A stretch of 64,000 bases of DNA from Megascapheus bottae. Taxonomy: Eukaryota; Chordata; Mammalia; Rodentia; Geomyidae. This document shows, in pieces, positions 11,289-22,290 of this stretch. Position 1 is the first letter of the stretch, and every line of letters starts with the position of its first letter. The stretch is from positions 35,920,501-35,984,500 of the forward strand of contig JANJXV010000013.1 of NCBI GenBank assembly GCA_024803745.1. The letters are read 5' to 3'. The notes under the pieces are model-generated. The model saw only the letters and a list, made by a program, of their open reading frames with translations. It was not told the DNA's origin and did no database searches. Position numbers and translations under genes: made by a program.

Positions 11289-11338
11289 ACGATAAAGCCA
11301 AGCAAATACTCCCACGATAAAGCCAAGCAAATACTCCC
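11289..11338. repeat. Perfect 25-base tandem duplication
   Basis: Two identical 25-base units beginning acgataaagccaagcaaata, at 11289 and 11314. Confidence 0.97.
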
Positions 11339-11413
11339 CAGTGATGCTAGATATAGAAGGACTCTTGATCCTTTTTCTTTTCCTTCATTTCTTGATGCTT
11401 AGCTATCATTTTC

Positions 11414-11466
11414 ATATATATATATATATCATATACATATAGTGAGAGAGAGAGAGAGAGAGAGAG
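11414..11466. repeat. TA and GA microsatellites
   Basis: A TA run, atcatatacatat spacer, then a GA run. Confidence 0.95.
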
Positions 11467-11962
11467 TATAGGGTATAGTAAAAAGATCAGAAAAAGAACT
11501 TTCGAGTTTCCAAGAACTCCTTTTGTCACAGATCTTTTCCCATGCAGATGTAAAGGTTAATTTTTTTTTTCTTTCTTTGCGGCAATTGCTGATCTTGAAA
11601 GTTAAAATCTTATTGGAGAAAAACTTAGCATGCCCTGAATTCATAGGGAGGCCTATTTTCAAATGAGGCCAGAGTTGGGTGGAGGCTGGGAAATACCCTT
11701 CTTGCATATTTTCCAACTTCCAGCTGTGCTTTCCAGATGTTCATATTTTTCAGAACCTTTTTTTTTTACTCTCACTCTGGCGAGTGCTGGCGTCCTGAGA
11801 TACTGGCTGTAGGAAGGAACAGGAAGGTTGCTGTCTGGCTCATCGGCTGTGTATCCATTATAGGCCACAGCAGGCCTCAATAGAAAGCCTGCTGATCGCC
11901 CTTGGGCCTGCAGGGTTGGTGCAAGATGTCCTACAAACATCCAGCTTCTCTTTTTCTGAAAG

Positions 11963-12134
11963 ATGGTAAAGATGCAGCGTGTGCCAGGACCGAAGGACCC
12001 AGCAGAGCTGACGTACTACACCCTGTACAATGGAAAGCCACTGCTGGGCACTGCGGCAGCCAAGATTCTGAGCACCATTGACTCCCAAAGGATGGCCCTG
12101 ACACTGCATCACGTCGTCCTTCTGCAAGCTGACC
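11963..12134 (+). CDS. KIAA1549L: KIAA1549L exon d (extracellular, pre-membrane)
   Basis: Acceptor tttctgaaag ends at 11962 and donor gtaagg starts at 12135. The 172-base exon begins in phase 0 with MVKMQRVPGPKDPAELTYYT, so its first ATG is internal to the protein and not a start. The peptide continues through a glycine/lysine turn (YNGKPLLGTAAAKIL), then an amphipathic segment (MALTLHHVVLLQAD), and leaves one base in the next codon. It is the last exon before the membrane helix and probably completes the folded juxtamembrane domain. Confidence 0.91.
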
Positions 12135-12352
12135 GTAAGGGGATGCTCTTCCGTTCAGTAATGTGTAATGCTGTCCGTATTTACTGCACGTGTCCAAGTG
12201 ATTTTGCCAAACTCATGTGAATGGTCCTAGAACTAAATGTATTTCTGTTCCGGAAGGTTCTTAGAGCCATCAGTTACGTTTTCTGTGCTGTTGGAAGTAA
12301 TAGGCTTTGGGTAAGAAATATGTTTTATGATATTCAAATGATACCCCTGCCT

Positions 12353-12365
12353 CCCCCCCCCCCCC
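12353..12365. repeat. 13-base C run
   Basis: Homopolymer C tract. Confidence 0.95.
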
Positions 12366-12510
12366 GAAGTGCTGCCCAGCCTTCCACTGAAGTGCTAATG
12401 AGTGAGCAGCTCTGAGAAATCACTGTGGCCGAGATGGCATTTGTATGGTGAGAATGTTGATAATTTGACTCGATTCCTGTGTGAATTGGGCTTGGTGCTA
12501 GAGGATATAC

Positions 12511-12556
12511 AAAATAATAATAATAATAATAAAATAATAATAATAATAATAACAAT
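12511..12556. repeat. AAT microsatellite
   Basis: AAT units with one interruption. Confidence 0.95.
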
Positions 12557-12561
12557 AGGAG

Positions 12562-12810
12562 AGGCCAGACAACACTAGTGGCTTATACCTGTAATCCTAG
12601 CTATTCAGGAGGCTGAGATCTGAGAACTGATTCAAAGCCAGCCTGGGCAGGAAAGTCCGTGAGACTCTTATCTTCAATTAACAACCAGAAAACCTGAAGT
12701 GGAGCTGTGACTCAAAGGGGTAGAGTGCTAACCTTGAGCAGAAAAGCATAGAGACTGCATCCAACTGCTGAGTTCAAGACCTTTGACTAGCCCCACCCCA
12801 AATTAAAAAA
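12562..12810 (+). mobile_element. B1-Geo SINE
   Basis: Head cctgtaatcctagctattca and Geo tail gtggagctgtgactcaaagg with A-rich end. Confidence 0.88.
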
Positions 12811-14041
12811 AATGGGGAATTAATCCAGGAGTCAAGGAGATGAGTACAGGAAAACATGTTGAGAAGACAACCCAGGGAGCCACAGAGCATGACTGCTCTG
12901 AAAGTGCATCCATCTGGAATGGCGGGATAGAGGAAGGGTGTAAAAACAATGGTGGCCTCTCTGTCTGCCTTCTCAATGGCCTATGGCTGTTACTTATCTC
13001 TATTTCCTCACCCTCTGTGCTTAATGGAGTTATGGTTGTTTAGTTCCAAATTACCAGAGAGGCTCTGAAAAGCTATTTGCTTTAGAAAAATGACTTTTTC
13101 TAAAAGTGTCCAACCTCCTAGGATTCTGTTTCTTCCCCTTCAAGTTGGGATGAGAACAGCATGTAGGCAAGGCCTGGGCAGGGCTCAAGGCATGTTTACT
13201 TTCCCTATCTGCCCTCTACTGAAACTCTTTCCATTTAAATAACCATTCATCCTATGTCACCCTGGACATGACTTGGTAAATTCAAATCATATGCCAGTGA
13301 ATTTATGAAGTTTGGATGGCTTCATTCTGACCATTCAGTCCTTTTATTAACATACATAAGATCAGTCTATTCTGTACTCCACCCTGCTCCCCAATTAAAT
13401 ATAGGTGAAGGAATTTTATATGCTGCACCAAAAAGAGAGTTACCTAAACCATAAAACTTAAGAAAATCAGAACACATGCATATTTCATTCTTGGTAATTA
13501 TGTATGCATGTATTTAGGGTGGTGATTAATATACTCTGCATGTTTTCTCTCCATCCAGATAGACTAGCCTAGGGCCTTCCCTCCCCACAGAAAAAGAGAC
13601 AGATTGACTTTTTTTCTTTTTACAGGAGCTCTAAGCTTTAAAAAATGTTCATGGCATATGAGATTCACATGTAAATACTGAGTCACTAAAAGCAGTAGCA
13701 ATTAAGTGTGTAATGTCAACAGAGACCCATTATCTAATGAGCTGTTTTCAGGAGTTAATAATGTGATTAATCACTGATTGATAAAAGCAACTGTGAGATG
13801 TTCTTTGGTAGAAATAGGATTCAGAGCCCAAGGGCAGCCAGAGGACAGGCAGAGATCTTGGCTAACTGAGATTAGTTGAAGTCAGAGAAGAAGTGCAGCT
13901 ATCTCTTCAGACAAACCTTTACCACATGACGCTCACCAGGAATGATCTTTATACTCCAGATCTAAGCCTTTGGCATAGAGGGTCTAGGAACCTTCAGAGT
14001 TTAGTGAGATCAGTCAGGCCAGCTATTCTTACAAGAGTCTG

Positions 14042-14091
<50 letters not shown>
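14042..14091. repeat. GATA microsatellite
   Basis: About 12 uninterrupted GATA units. Confidence 0.98.
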
Positions 14092-14234
14092 TGTGTATGC
14101 GTGTATCTACTTTATGAACTAGATCCCATAACTAGCACAGAAGTGATACTTTTCTTTCTAACTTGATTCTCTGTCCTATCAGAAAAGCAGCATAGAAAGC
14201 CAAATTATCACAGACATAATTGGAGTTTATCTAT

Positions 14235-15560
14235 GCATTCCTTCAACTTTTTAATCAAGCACTATTAAAGGCCCTGGAAATGCAAGTGCCAGAGATAAGT
14301 AACCCCTGCCCTACTGGAGTGCACATTGTAGTGGAGCAGCAGAGAGTGAGGGAGTATCTAAGTGTCTTGTCAGGTGACACTTGCTACTACATGTGAGGCC
14401 TGAGGACTGGTTACATGCTTATCATCAGGGAGCTTCTTAAGCAAGCAGCAGGATCTCGGGGTCTATACCCACACAACCCACAGTTGAAGAGGACCCCAGG
14501 TACTGTGTATCTATTAATGTTAGAAAGGCACAGTAGAAAAAAAAAATAAAAGCAGGATAGGGGCAGGGTATTGATAGGGAGAAAAAGAGGTGGATGTTCT
14601 TATTTCCTGCATAGCGTACATGGAAGGCCTCACAAAGGGGCATCATTTATTCAGAGCCCTTGAAGGCTGAAAGGGAGGCAGTCATATGGATTTCTAGGTG
14701 AATTGCACTTTAGATGGAGGGATCTGTCAATGTAAAGACCCTGGTGACAGTAGCATGTCTGCCTGTTTGAAGAATTATAGGAGGCTGGGGCCAGGAATGT
14801 GGCCTCGTGGTAGAATGCTTGCCTAGCATGCATGAAACCCTGGGTTCAATTCCTTGGTTACCACATACACAGAAAAAGCCAGAAGTGGTTCTGTGGCTCA
14901 AGTGATAGAGTACTAGCCTTGAGAAAACTCAAAGACAGTGCCTAGGCCATGAGTTCAAGTTCCAGGACTGGCAAAAAAAAAATAGGAGGCTAGTAAGATC
15001 AGGGTAGAGTGAGTTCCTGGCAAAGAAGTAGCAAAGTAGCAAATAAGACCAAAGCAGAAATTAAGGAGGTCAATGCATGAATTGCAGAGGATCGTATAGA
15101 AAGTGTAAATACTCGGGCTCTTTTTCAGAATGGGTAGAAGCCCCTAGATTTTTGAACACAAAGATCTGGTAAATTTGAAACTTAATGCCTCACACTCTTG
15201 TAACTACTATAAATTGACCATCAAGGACAGGAGAGAGAGGTAGGGGAGCCGATGTAGTAATGTAGAGACCTACTGATAGCTTGGATTGCAGTAGGAGCAA
15301 AGGTGGAAAGTGCAGGGTCCTGCATCTGTTTTGCAGGTGGCAGCTACAGGGCTGGTTGATGAGCAGGATGAGAAGTAAGAAAAAAGGAGGAAGGTCGGTG
15401 CTGATGGCACGGTGATCAGCTTGGGCAGCTGCAGGAAGAAGTTGGCATTTAATGGAGGGGAAGAACAAGTGTGGGGGGGAAATGAAGACTTGGGCTCTGG
15501 ACATACAAAATTTAGCGTAACTATCAGATGGGACCTGTGAGTGGAATCAACAGTTTGGAG
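14235..15560 (+). repeat. Ancient interspersed repeat, copy 1
   Basis: Old mammalian-type repeat. It shares the order of landmarks with 23930-25800: a ccctgccctactggagtgca-type start, a ggaaggcctcacaaagg-type middle, and a cttgggctctggacatac-type end. I do not name the family. A MER5-like piece may lie at 14405-14500, and an IDL-Geo SINE interrupts it at 14787. Confidence 0.5.
14787..14981 (+). mobile_element. IDL-Geo SINE
   Basis: Complete dimer with A-tail and a 10-base target duplication (ataggaggct at 14777 and 14982). It splits an ancient repeat. Confidence 0.9.
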
Positions 15561-15624
15561 GAGATCTGCCTGCAGATCTGTAAGTACCACCACAGCAGCA
15601 ATAGCATAGAAAACCATGAGTTGA

Positions 15625-15720
15625 AGCCAGTACTGGTGGCTCATTCTTATAATCCTGGCTACACAGGAGGCTGCGGTCTGAAGATCATGGTTCCAAACCA
15701 GCCTGGGTAAGAAAGTGTGG
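15625..15720 (+). mobile_element. B1-Geo SINE, head only
   Basis: The B1-like head stops after aagaaagtgtgg; the Geo half is missing. Confidence 0.8.
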
Positions 15721-15851
15721 ACTGCACAGTTAGCATTTTACTATGCTTTAATCAAATGCTGGTTTAAGGAGCTACTCCTTCTGTCATCAAATCATTTCAT
15801 TTGGGGGTACATTTCAAAGTGAGTTGCTATCATCAGACATGTTCAACCATA

Positions 15852-15879
15852 AACACACACACACACACACACACACACA
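15852..15879. repeat. CA microsatellite
   Basis: About 14 CA units followed by an alternating CACGCG tract. Confidence 0.97.
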
Positions 15880-16351
15880 TTCACACGCGCACGCGTGCAC
15901 ATACACACCATTGATGAGAGCAGAATATATGTTTGTGAGTGGAATATCCATGCTGCAAAATGTCTACATCTGAGCTGTGTCAGCTGGTAAGTGTTGACAC
16001 AAATGGAATGCAGCTGTGTGGCCTGGCTTTCCATCTCTATACAGAGCATGGCCATCAGCCTTTTGCTTTTGGGGGTCACTTTACTAGAGCACCCCTGCCC
16101 AGGCACCCACTCTTCTTCCACTGACAAACAGTCTTTACACTGATTTTGAGAATAGTCTGATCCTCTTGATTAGGCAGAGACATTTCAAAGTTTCCCAGAT
16201 AACCTTCTGGGGTTGGAGTGGGGAAGGAGGGAGGGGGTTCTACCTGCACCTGCTCACCTGTAATTCTTGGCTCACCTACAGGGTGACTTTAGTCATCTTC
16301 AGTGGCCCTTGCCACCCGGTGGCAGCAAGTTTTTTGTTGGTGTTGTTGTTG

Positions 16352-16412
16352 TTTGTGGTACTGGGGTTTGAGCCTACTTGAAAGGCAAGTACTCTACCAT
16401 TTCAGCCCCATT
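16352..16412 (-). mobile_element. ID-like SINE fragment
   Basis: Antisense tRNA-like text (ctggggtttgagcct, then aggcaagtactctaccattt). Confidence 0.6.
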
Positions 16413-16473
16413 CCTAAGTCTTCTTTCTTTCTTTTGCTTTAGTTATTTTTGAAGTCTTACATTCTTTTTTGCA

Positions 16474-16662
16474 TGTGGGGCACAGGGGCTTGAACTATCA
16501 CTTTTTGCTCAAGCCTGGTGTTCTACCATTTGAGCCATACCACCACATCCAGTTTTTGTTGCTTAATTGGAGATAAGAATCTTGTGGACTTTTGTAACTG
16601 GGCTGGAACTGAGATCTGAGTATCTCGGTAAATAGTATTATAGGAATGCATAACTAGCTCCA
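16474..16662 (-). mobile_element. B1-Geo SINE, old copy
   Basis: Antisense Geo (tggtgttctaccatttgagc) and degraded head. Confidence 0.75.
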
Positions 16663-16764
16663 GTCAAGGTCTTATACTTTTGCCCAGCAAAAGCCTGTGA
16701 TTGTCTTATCAACACCTCCTGCACACCTGGGATAATAGATGTTTATTGCCATGCCACATTTATT

Positions 16765-16877
16765 GGCCCAGATGGGGTCTTCTTCACTTTTTTCTTGAGC
16801 TGGCCTCAAACCTTGATCCTCCCCATTTCTGCCTCCTAAATAGCTTGTATTATAGATGTGAACTGTCATGCCTGGCC
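16765..16877 (-). mobile_element. B1-type SINE monomer, old
   Basis: Antisense 7SL-type text ending tagatgtgaactgtcatgcc. Confidence 0.65.
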
Positions 16878-17208
16878 TGTAGCACGCATTCCTCATCCCC
16901 AAACAAGAACATTTCTTCTCTCCTCTTCTCTCTGGTGAAGAGAGACACAGATCTGGACACAGATCTGTCTTTCTCCTCCTCTTACCAAGTAGTTGAGCAC
17001 CTGCAAAGGATGACACCAAAACAAAATGGCAACCCATTTTACCAATGAGGAAACAAGACCCCCAGAGTTTGAGTTAACTTGTTCTAGGTGGGCAGAGGCT
17101 TCCGAGCTCTTGCCCTCCACCCCTGCCCTCTGTTGACCTGGGAACCACAAGGTTTCTGTTGCTCTTCGACTGCGCTTGGTCACGGGTTTCGGGGGACTCT
17201 TCTCACAG

Positions 17209-17372
17209 CTGTGGTTAAGAACCCCCCGAACAATCTGTGGATCATTGCCGCCGTGCTGGCGCCGATCGCCGTGGTGACCGTCATCATCATCATCATCACC
17301 GCCGTGCTGTGCAGGAAGAACAAGAACCACTTCAAGCCGGACACCATGATCAACCTGCCGCAGAGAGCAAAG
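17209..17372 (+). CDS. KIAA1549L: KIAA1549L exon e (transmembrane helix)
   Basis: Acceptor cttctcacag ends at 17208 and donor gtatgc starts at 17373. The exon is 164 bases with phase 1 in and phase 0 out. It encodes VVKNPPNNLW, then an uninterrupted hydrophobic segment of about 23 residues (IIAAVLAPIAVVTVIIII and onwards to VL), then CRKNKNHFKPDTMINLPQRAK. The basic CRKNK is a standard cytoplasmic stop-transfer flank, giving an outside-in (type I) orientation consistent with the sequons upstream. Five successive ATC codons encode the isoleucine run. The exon is much richer in G+C and CpG (about 12 CpG) than the other exons or the introns. Confidence 0.94.
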
Positions 17373-17487
17373 GTATGCGGGCGCTGGGGCCAGGTGGGAG
17401 CTCAGCCCACAGAGGCTCTGCCTACCCCCCCTCCCCCTCACACACACACACACAGATTCCTTTTCACCTCCTTCTCCTCTCTCCTTG

Positions 17488-17572
17488 ATCTGAGGCTGGA
17501 ACTCAGACTCCCTACCTGACACTTTTGCTCATTGGCTAGCACTCCACCGACTGAGCCACGCCTCCAACCCCA
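17488..17572 (-). mobile_element. SINE fragment after the membrane exon
   Basis: Antisense text ggctggaactcagactccct, then gcactccaccgactgagcca; short and diverged. Confidence 0.6.
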
Positions 17573-17664
17573 CCCATCTGCCTTTCTCTCTGGGCTTGTA
17601 AGGATGTGCTAACCTATGTTTATTAGCTGCTCACTCTTCCCCACCAGTGTTTCCATGAGGTTTG

Positions 17665-17800
17665 TTTATTGCAACCCTAATCTTCACAGCATCCCTATGA
17701 GCACCATTCATTATCTCACAAATAAATAAGGAAACTGAGGCACAGAGAACTCAGCTAAAAAGACATGAGAGGACCTGAGCCATCATGTAAAGAGGCTCTA
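17665..17800 (-). mobile_element. MIR element
   Basis: Antisense core aaggaaactgaggcacagag. Confidence 0.75.
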
Positions 17801-17878
17801 TTGTTCTGCAGGTGAAACGTCACTCGTGTGTGAACACATGGGTAGAAAGTAGCAGAACTGGAGGTTGAGCTGGTCTGC

Positions 17879-18203
17879 ATTTGTGTCCCACAAATTCACA
17901 CCCTGGAATCCCAGCCCCTCCCCCACAGTGTGATGGCATTAGGAGACAGATCATTAGAAAGTGATTTGACCATGACGATGGGGTCCCTAGGAATGAGATT
18001 AGTGCCATGACAAAAGAAAGGCAAGAGAACTCCTCACCTCTCCTGTCATGTGAGAACACAGGACATGGGAATCTGAAGCATGCCATCCAGCCCTCAACAG
18101 AGCCCAGCCATGCTGGCTCCTTCCAAAACCATTATATATATGGTTTAAAAGACTCCTTATCTATGGTATTTTGTTCTAGCAACCCAAATTGACTAAGACT
18201 AGG
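17879..18203 (+). mobile_element. MaLR (MLT1/MST-like) LTR remnant
   Basis: Non-coding LTR landmarks in order: ttgtgtcccacaaattcaca, tgtgatggcattaggagac, gggattagtgcc-like text, catgtgagaacacagga, tatggtattttgttctagca. No coding part is attached. Confidence 0.65.
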
Positions 18204-18469
18204 ACTTTTCTGGTCTTTCCTATGAGGCTCCTTTGGGTTCATCAACTCTCCATTATGCTGGCCAGAGTGACTCTGCCACGGTAGACAAGATGCAGGGTCA
18301 AGCTGGCAGTCATCAAGTCCAAGTTCACTGAAGCCTGGCTACTGTGCTATCTTCTCCCTGTCATCTATATACCTAGCAGGATGGTGGTCAGAGGACATTT
18401 TGATGGCTAATTTTCCAGGCACGTAACTGCCTTTGTGATAGTCCCCGAGGGAAATGTCCTAACTGTAAT

Positions 18470-18690
18470 ACTTGGTGTTTAAATAATGCCTTACAATCTG
18501 CTGGCTCTTCTGTCACCTCGTTTGTTCATCACAGTAGCCTGGTGAGACAGGTCAGAGTCAGGGCAGATTTTATTTTCCTCAATGAATGGCCCAGAAACCA
18601 AGGAGAATGAAGGATGTCAGGATTTGTCCAGAGTAATACAAGAAACAGAGAAAGGGTGAGTGAAGAAATCTTTGTACTCTTTCTATATCA
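18470..18690 (-). mobile_element. MIR-like element
   Basis: Antisense similarity around gattttattttcctcaatga and gatttgtccagagtaataca. Confidence 0.5.
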
Positions 18691-20164
18691 GACTCTGGAG
18701 ATCTACCAGGAGGCTCCTCTCCCAGCTCAGGATCTCTGAGCTCTGTCTACCTTTGTAGGCACAAAATAGCAAGTGGCCCCTCCCCTGTCCAATGTCTGTC
18801 ACGTCTATCATAAAGATGGTTCTACTGGGGACAGGGTGTGCACAGATCTCCCCTTGTTTGGGATAATCACACGTCTCTGGAGCAACAGAAATAGAAAGGA
18901 CTTTGATTGCGGACTAAACTGTTAACACCTGATGTGACGCAGTAGCTTGAGTGGACTCTGACTAGGGAGGAACTAGCCCCCAAAGAATGGGGATTCTGCT
19001 TCTGATGTCCCCAAGGTCACTGCTTTCCCATGCAGCAGGAGGTTGGGAAGAAGAGTCCCCTGGGAATTGCCAGACTGCAAAAATGCAAACCACTCTAGGG
19101 AGCAGTGTTGCGTTTCCACCTTGGCTTGGCTATGGACACACAAGCCATTGCTGGAATTGCTGGGTGAGTCCAGGAATGTCAAACATGCCATACTGGCACT
19201 GGAAGTGGCATGTTTGTGTCACAGATTCAACCAGAGTCGTCTTCATTGGCCAAATGAGCAGCACACCTTCTGGGGCCAGAAGGGGAGCGTGTTTGTGGTT
19301 TTCCACAGCTCATATTGTGTGCATTGCGCTTGCTGAAATATATGGCCAGGGTTGAAAATCAAGCCAATTTAATGTCCCATGAGTTGATTGCATGCATTTG
19401 TGTGTGGCGCAGTTCTGTGAGGCTGTGTGACACACAGGGATTGCCACCACCCTTTTGTCCCCGGAAGCCAGCAGTGTGGAACTGCCATTGTGTTGCTGCA
19501 ATCCCTGCTGGTACAAGCCAGGGGACACTGCAGTGTCAGAGAGAGGAGTGAGCCGGCTGCACTGCCGCTCTTCACAACCCGAGTGTGAGCAGAATTCAAT
19601 GAATGCTAAGGGACCAGGCAGAATGAAAGTGTCTTCGCCACCACTCTGTAAGCTAGGCAGATGGCGCCAGGGACATTGCTGTATGTGTAGAATGCAGGCT
19701 GCAGGATCAGAGGAAACCCTGGGGAGTCAGGCTGAGCCCCAGTAACAAACGTAACATGCCAAGCAGAGGTAAGTGTGGGAGCCCAGGGGGCTGAGGCCAG
19801 GGTGAGGATCCTGGCCCTCTTGTCTATTGAGACAAGATTCATAGACATACGCGGTGCCATTTTCATCAGCCAGGTTTCCTTCCACGGGTTGAATGATGAG
19901 AAAATAATCTTAGCAAGTGGCTGGGCATGCTGGCTTCAGTTACCTCCTGTCTTCCTACCTTGCTTCTATTTACTCTTGTCATTGCTTTATAGCCTTTTCT
20001 CCTCATTTAGATGAAAAGGACATGGCTAGAACTGGCATCCTTAGGAGATAGTTGTTACCATCAGATTCAGATATAGGATAGAATCTGAACCCTGCAGAAG
20101 GTTGGCGTGTTCTGTTTAGAACAAGTCCTTCGCCTCCTATGCATAACCAGCAATTTCCTCTTTT

Positions 20165-20335
20165 GCACGTAATAATCTGCATGACCCCAGGAAAGTTATG
20201 AGACTTCTTTTGTGCCTTAGCTTTCCCATCTGTAAAATGGGGATGCTAACACTGTTCCTGAATAAGCTACTGGAAGGAATACAAGTTAATATATGTACGT
20301 TGCTTTTGGTTATATCTGGTATATAATAAGTACCA
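20165..20335 (+). mobile_element. MIR element
   Basis: tttcccatctgtaaaatggg is the MIR core; the U6 retrocopy lies just after it. Confidence 0.78.
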
Positions 20336-20350
20336 TATAAAATTAGCTTT

Positions 20351-20452
20351 GTGCTCACTTTGGCAGCACATATACTAAAATTGGAACAATACAGAGAAGA
20401 TTAGCATGGCCCCTGTGCAAGGATGACACGCAAATTTGTGAAGCGTTCCATA
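20351..20452 (+). pseudogene. U6 snRNA retrocopy
   Basis: The full length of U6 snRNA is present, from gtgctcactttggcagcac to gaagcgttccata, with no gaps. The U6 T-terminator is missing and is replaced by a run of seven A, which marks reverse transcription of an RNA rather than a functional gene. I count five differences from the standard U6 sequence, and each is a CpG changed to TG or CA. A TATA-like string upstream (20335-20340) is probably chance, because no other U6 promoter element is evident. Confidence 0.92.
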
Positions 20453-20739
20453 AAAAAAGTTTTTATTGTTGCATGGATTATTGTTTTTCCTTAGAAGGTC
20501 TTGATAATGTGTCTGCCTTTGAAGTTACTGGAGATTATTGCTTTGATTTGGAAATTTTATAAAACTCATCAAACAACTTTAGGTAGGTCCTTCACAGCTT
20601 TGTTATGACTGAGGTTGTAATTACTCTTGTATCACTAGTATTTGTCCAACAAACAAATTAATCTTAGGTGATGTTCAAGTTGAAATTTGGAAAACCAATT
20701 AGTCTGGAAGTCAGAAAAATGGAGGAATTTGGGTTTTCA

Positions 20740-20880
20740 GTTTTCACCACTTGGTTTTATGATCTTGAGAAAAATCCCAGCCCCTCTGTATTCTAATTAG
20801 ACCCATATGTGCCCTACTTAACCTATATGAGTTTGTTGTAAGGACAAAACTAGGTAGGTGTCAACGTGCTATAAGTACTA
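20740..20880 (+). mobile_element. MIR-like element
   Basis: Partial match (atgatcttgagaaaaatccc, then gagtttgttgtaaggac). Confidence 0.5.
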
Positions 20881-20919
20881 AACACATTTGGGAAGTATGA
20901 CTAAGCAAGTGGCCACAGT

Positions 20920-20996
20920 ATGTGTATGTAGGGGGGGTGTGGGTGTGTGGGGGGGTGGGGGGGTGTGCGCACGCACGCACATGTGCGTGCGCTTAT
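20920..20996. repeat. Alternating GT/GC and G-rich tract
   Basis: G-rich GTGTGG units pass into alternating gtgcgcacgcacgcacatgt. Confidence 0.9.
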
Positions 20997-20997
20997 G

Positions 20998-21191
20998 TCT
21001 TGATATTGAGACTTAAATGCAGGGCCTCCCACTCTCCTAGCCTGGTACTTTACTACTTGAGACACAGCTCCTCTTCTGGCTTTTTGGTGGTTAACTGGAG
21101 ATGAGTCTCACAGACTTTTCTGCCTGGGCAGAGCTCAGCTCTCACTCCCCTGAGTAACTAGAATCACAAGCATGAGCCACCAGCATCTGGC
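20998..21191 (-). mobile_element. B1-Geo SINE
   Basis: Antisense dimer beginning in the Geo half and ending atgagccaccagcatctggc. Confidence 0.82.
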
Positions 21192-21544
21192 ACCATGACC
21201 ACTTTTTAAGCTGTCACTCTTTTCACACACTCCCAATTTGACCCAGTCATCTGAAGTAAGAAACCAGGAACCTCAAGAAAGACAAGAGATGAAGAAGGAT
21301 TAGAGATGTAGAGAGGGTGGGACAAGTGGAGCGCTGGGATCAGAACTAGCTTATCCCGTTCACTAGATTTGGGGGGAGTCATGGCTGTTGGAAACTTCCA
21401 GTCTCTCTCACACCAGCTAGGAATCTCAGCACAGAAGCCAGGCCAAGTAAAGTATAAGGCACCCAACCAAGATGGCAACCGCTGAGGGGAAGGTGGACAG
21501 TGAGATGAATTGTCAAGAAGTGGTTAGATGTTATGATCTAGGTC

Positions 21545-21950
21545 ACAAGAACTAGGTTCCCATGCTGGCTCTGTCTCAAACCAGCTGTGTGATCCTAGAT
21601 AAGCTGTTTAGCCCTTCCGAACCTCAGTTTTTCCTCTGTAAAATAGGACTCATAAGAATTCCTACCTTTAGCTCGGTGTGGTAGCTCACTCCTGTAATCT
21701 TAGCTACTCAGGAGGCTGAGATCTGAGGATCAAGATCAAAGCCAGCCCAGGCACTAAATACCATGAGACTGTTATCACTAGTTAACTTCTAGAAAACAGG
21801 AAGTGGAGCTGTGGCCCAAGGGGTAGGGAAGTAGCCTTGAGCTGAAGAGCTCAGGGACAGCATCCAGCCTGAGCTCAAGCCCCATGACCCACAAAAAAAG
21901 AAAAAACAATTCCTACCTTTAAGGATACAGTACATAACCTGTGCAGTTAT
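21545..21950 (+). mobile_element. MIR element split by SINE
   Basis: Core cctcagtttttcctctgtaa lies left of the B1-Geo insertion; the remainder resumes at 21908. Confidence 0.75.
21671..21907 (+). mobile_element. B1-Geo SINE with perfect target duplication
   Basis: Complete head and Geo tail plus A-rich end, flanked by aattcctaccttta at 21657-21670 and 21908-21921 (14 of 14). It splits a MIR element. Confidence 0.95.
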
Positions 21951-22057
21951 TATTACACCCTTTATCTTCAATGTGATTAAAACTGTGAGCTCCTAGCGGG
22001 CAATGACTAGCTTTTGGTGTTTTATGGTTTTTATCTTTTTGTTTATTTGTTTGTTTT

Positions 22058-22290
22058 GCTAGTCTTGAGGCCTGAACTCTGGGCCTGGGTGCTGTCCTTG
22101 AGCTCTTCAGCTCAAGGTTAACACACTACTCTTTGAGCAATAGTGCCACTTCCATTTTTCTAGTGGTTAATTGGAAATAAGAGTCTCAGGAGCTTTAGTG
22201 TCTTTGTTGGGCTGGCTTTGAAGCAAACCTCAGATCTCAGCCTCCTGAGTAGCTAGGATTACAGGCGTGAGCCTGGCAGACTCCTGGCTC
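22058..22290 (-). mobile_element. B1-Geo SINE
   Basis: Antisense dimer; gagctcttcagctcaaggtt and tagctaggattacaggcgtg are diagnostic. Confidence 0.88.

Larger units (their letters stand above)
8083..11962 (+). other. KIAA1549L: Intron c-d, SINE-rich
   Basis: It is packed with SINEs at 8312-8777 and 10160-11269 on both strands, with a perfect 25-base tandem duplication at 11289-11338 and TA/GA repeats at 11414-11466. Positions 8780-10150 hold only an 11-base C run at 9656-9666. Confidence 0.8.
12135..17208 (+). other. KIAA1549L: Intron d-e
   Basis: It contains a C run, an AAT repeat, one B1-Geo SINE, a GATA repeat, an ancient repeat (about 14235-15560) split by an IDL-Geo SINE, a CA repeat, and several minus-strand SINE remnants near the right end. 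Positions 12815-14040 look unique. Confidence 0.78.

Noticed and set aside
15843..16127. Frames with CVCVCV or RERERE runs here and at 30187, 36003, 39391, 41109, 60462
   Set aside because: They are translations of CA, GA or CT microsatellites.
16893..17522. 209-codon minus-strand open frame opposite the membrane exon
   Set aside because: It is the antisense shadow of exon e and flanking repeats, with low-complexity DDDDD from the ATC run and no family resemblance.
20335..20350. Functional U6 promoter (TATA box upstream of the U6 copy)
   Set aside because: The terminator is replaced by an A-tail and CpG decay is spread over the RNA, which fits a retrocopy; the TATA-like text is common in this AT-rich flank.
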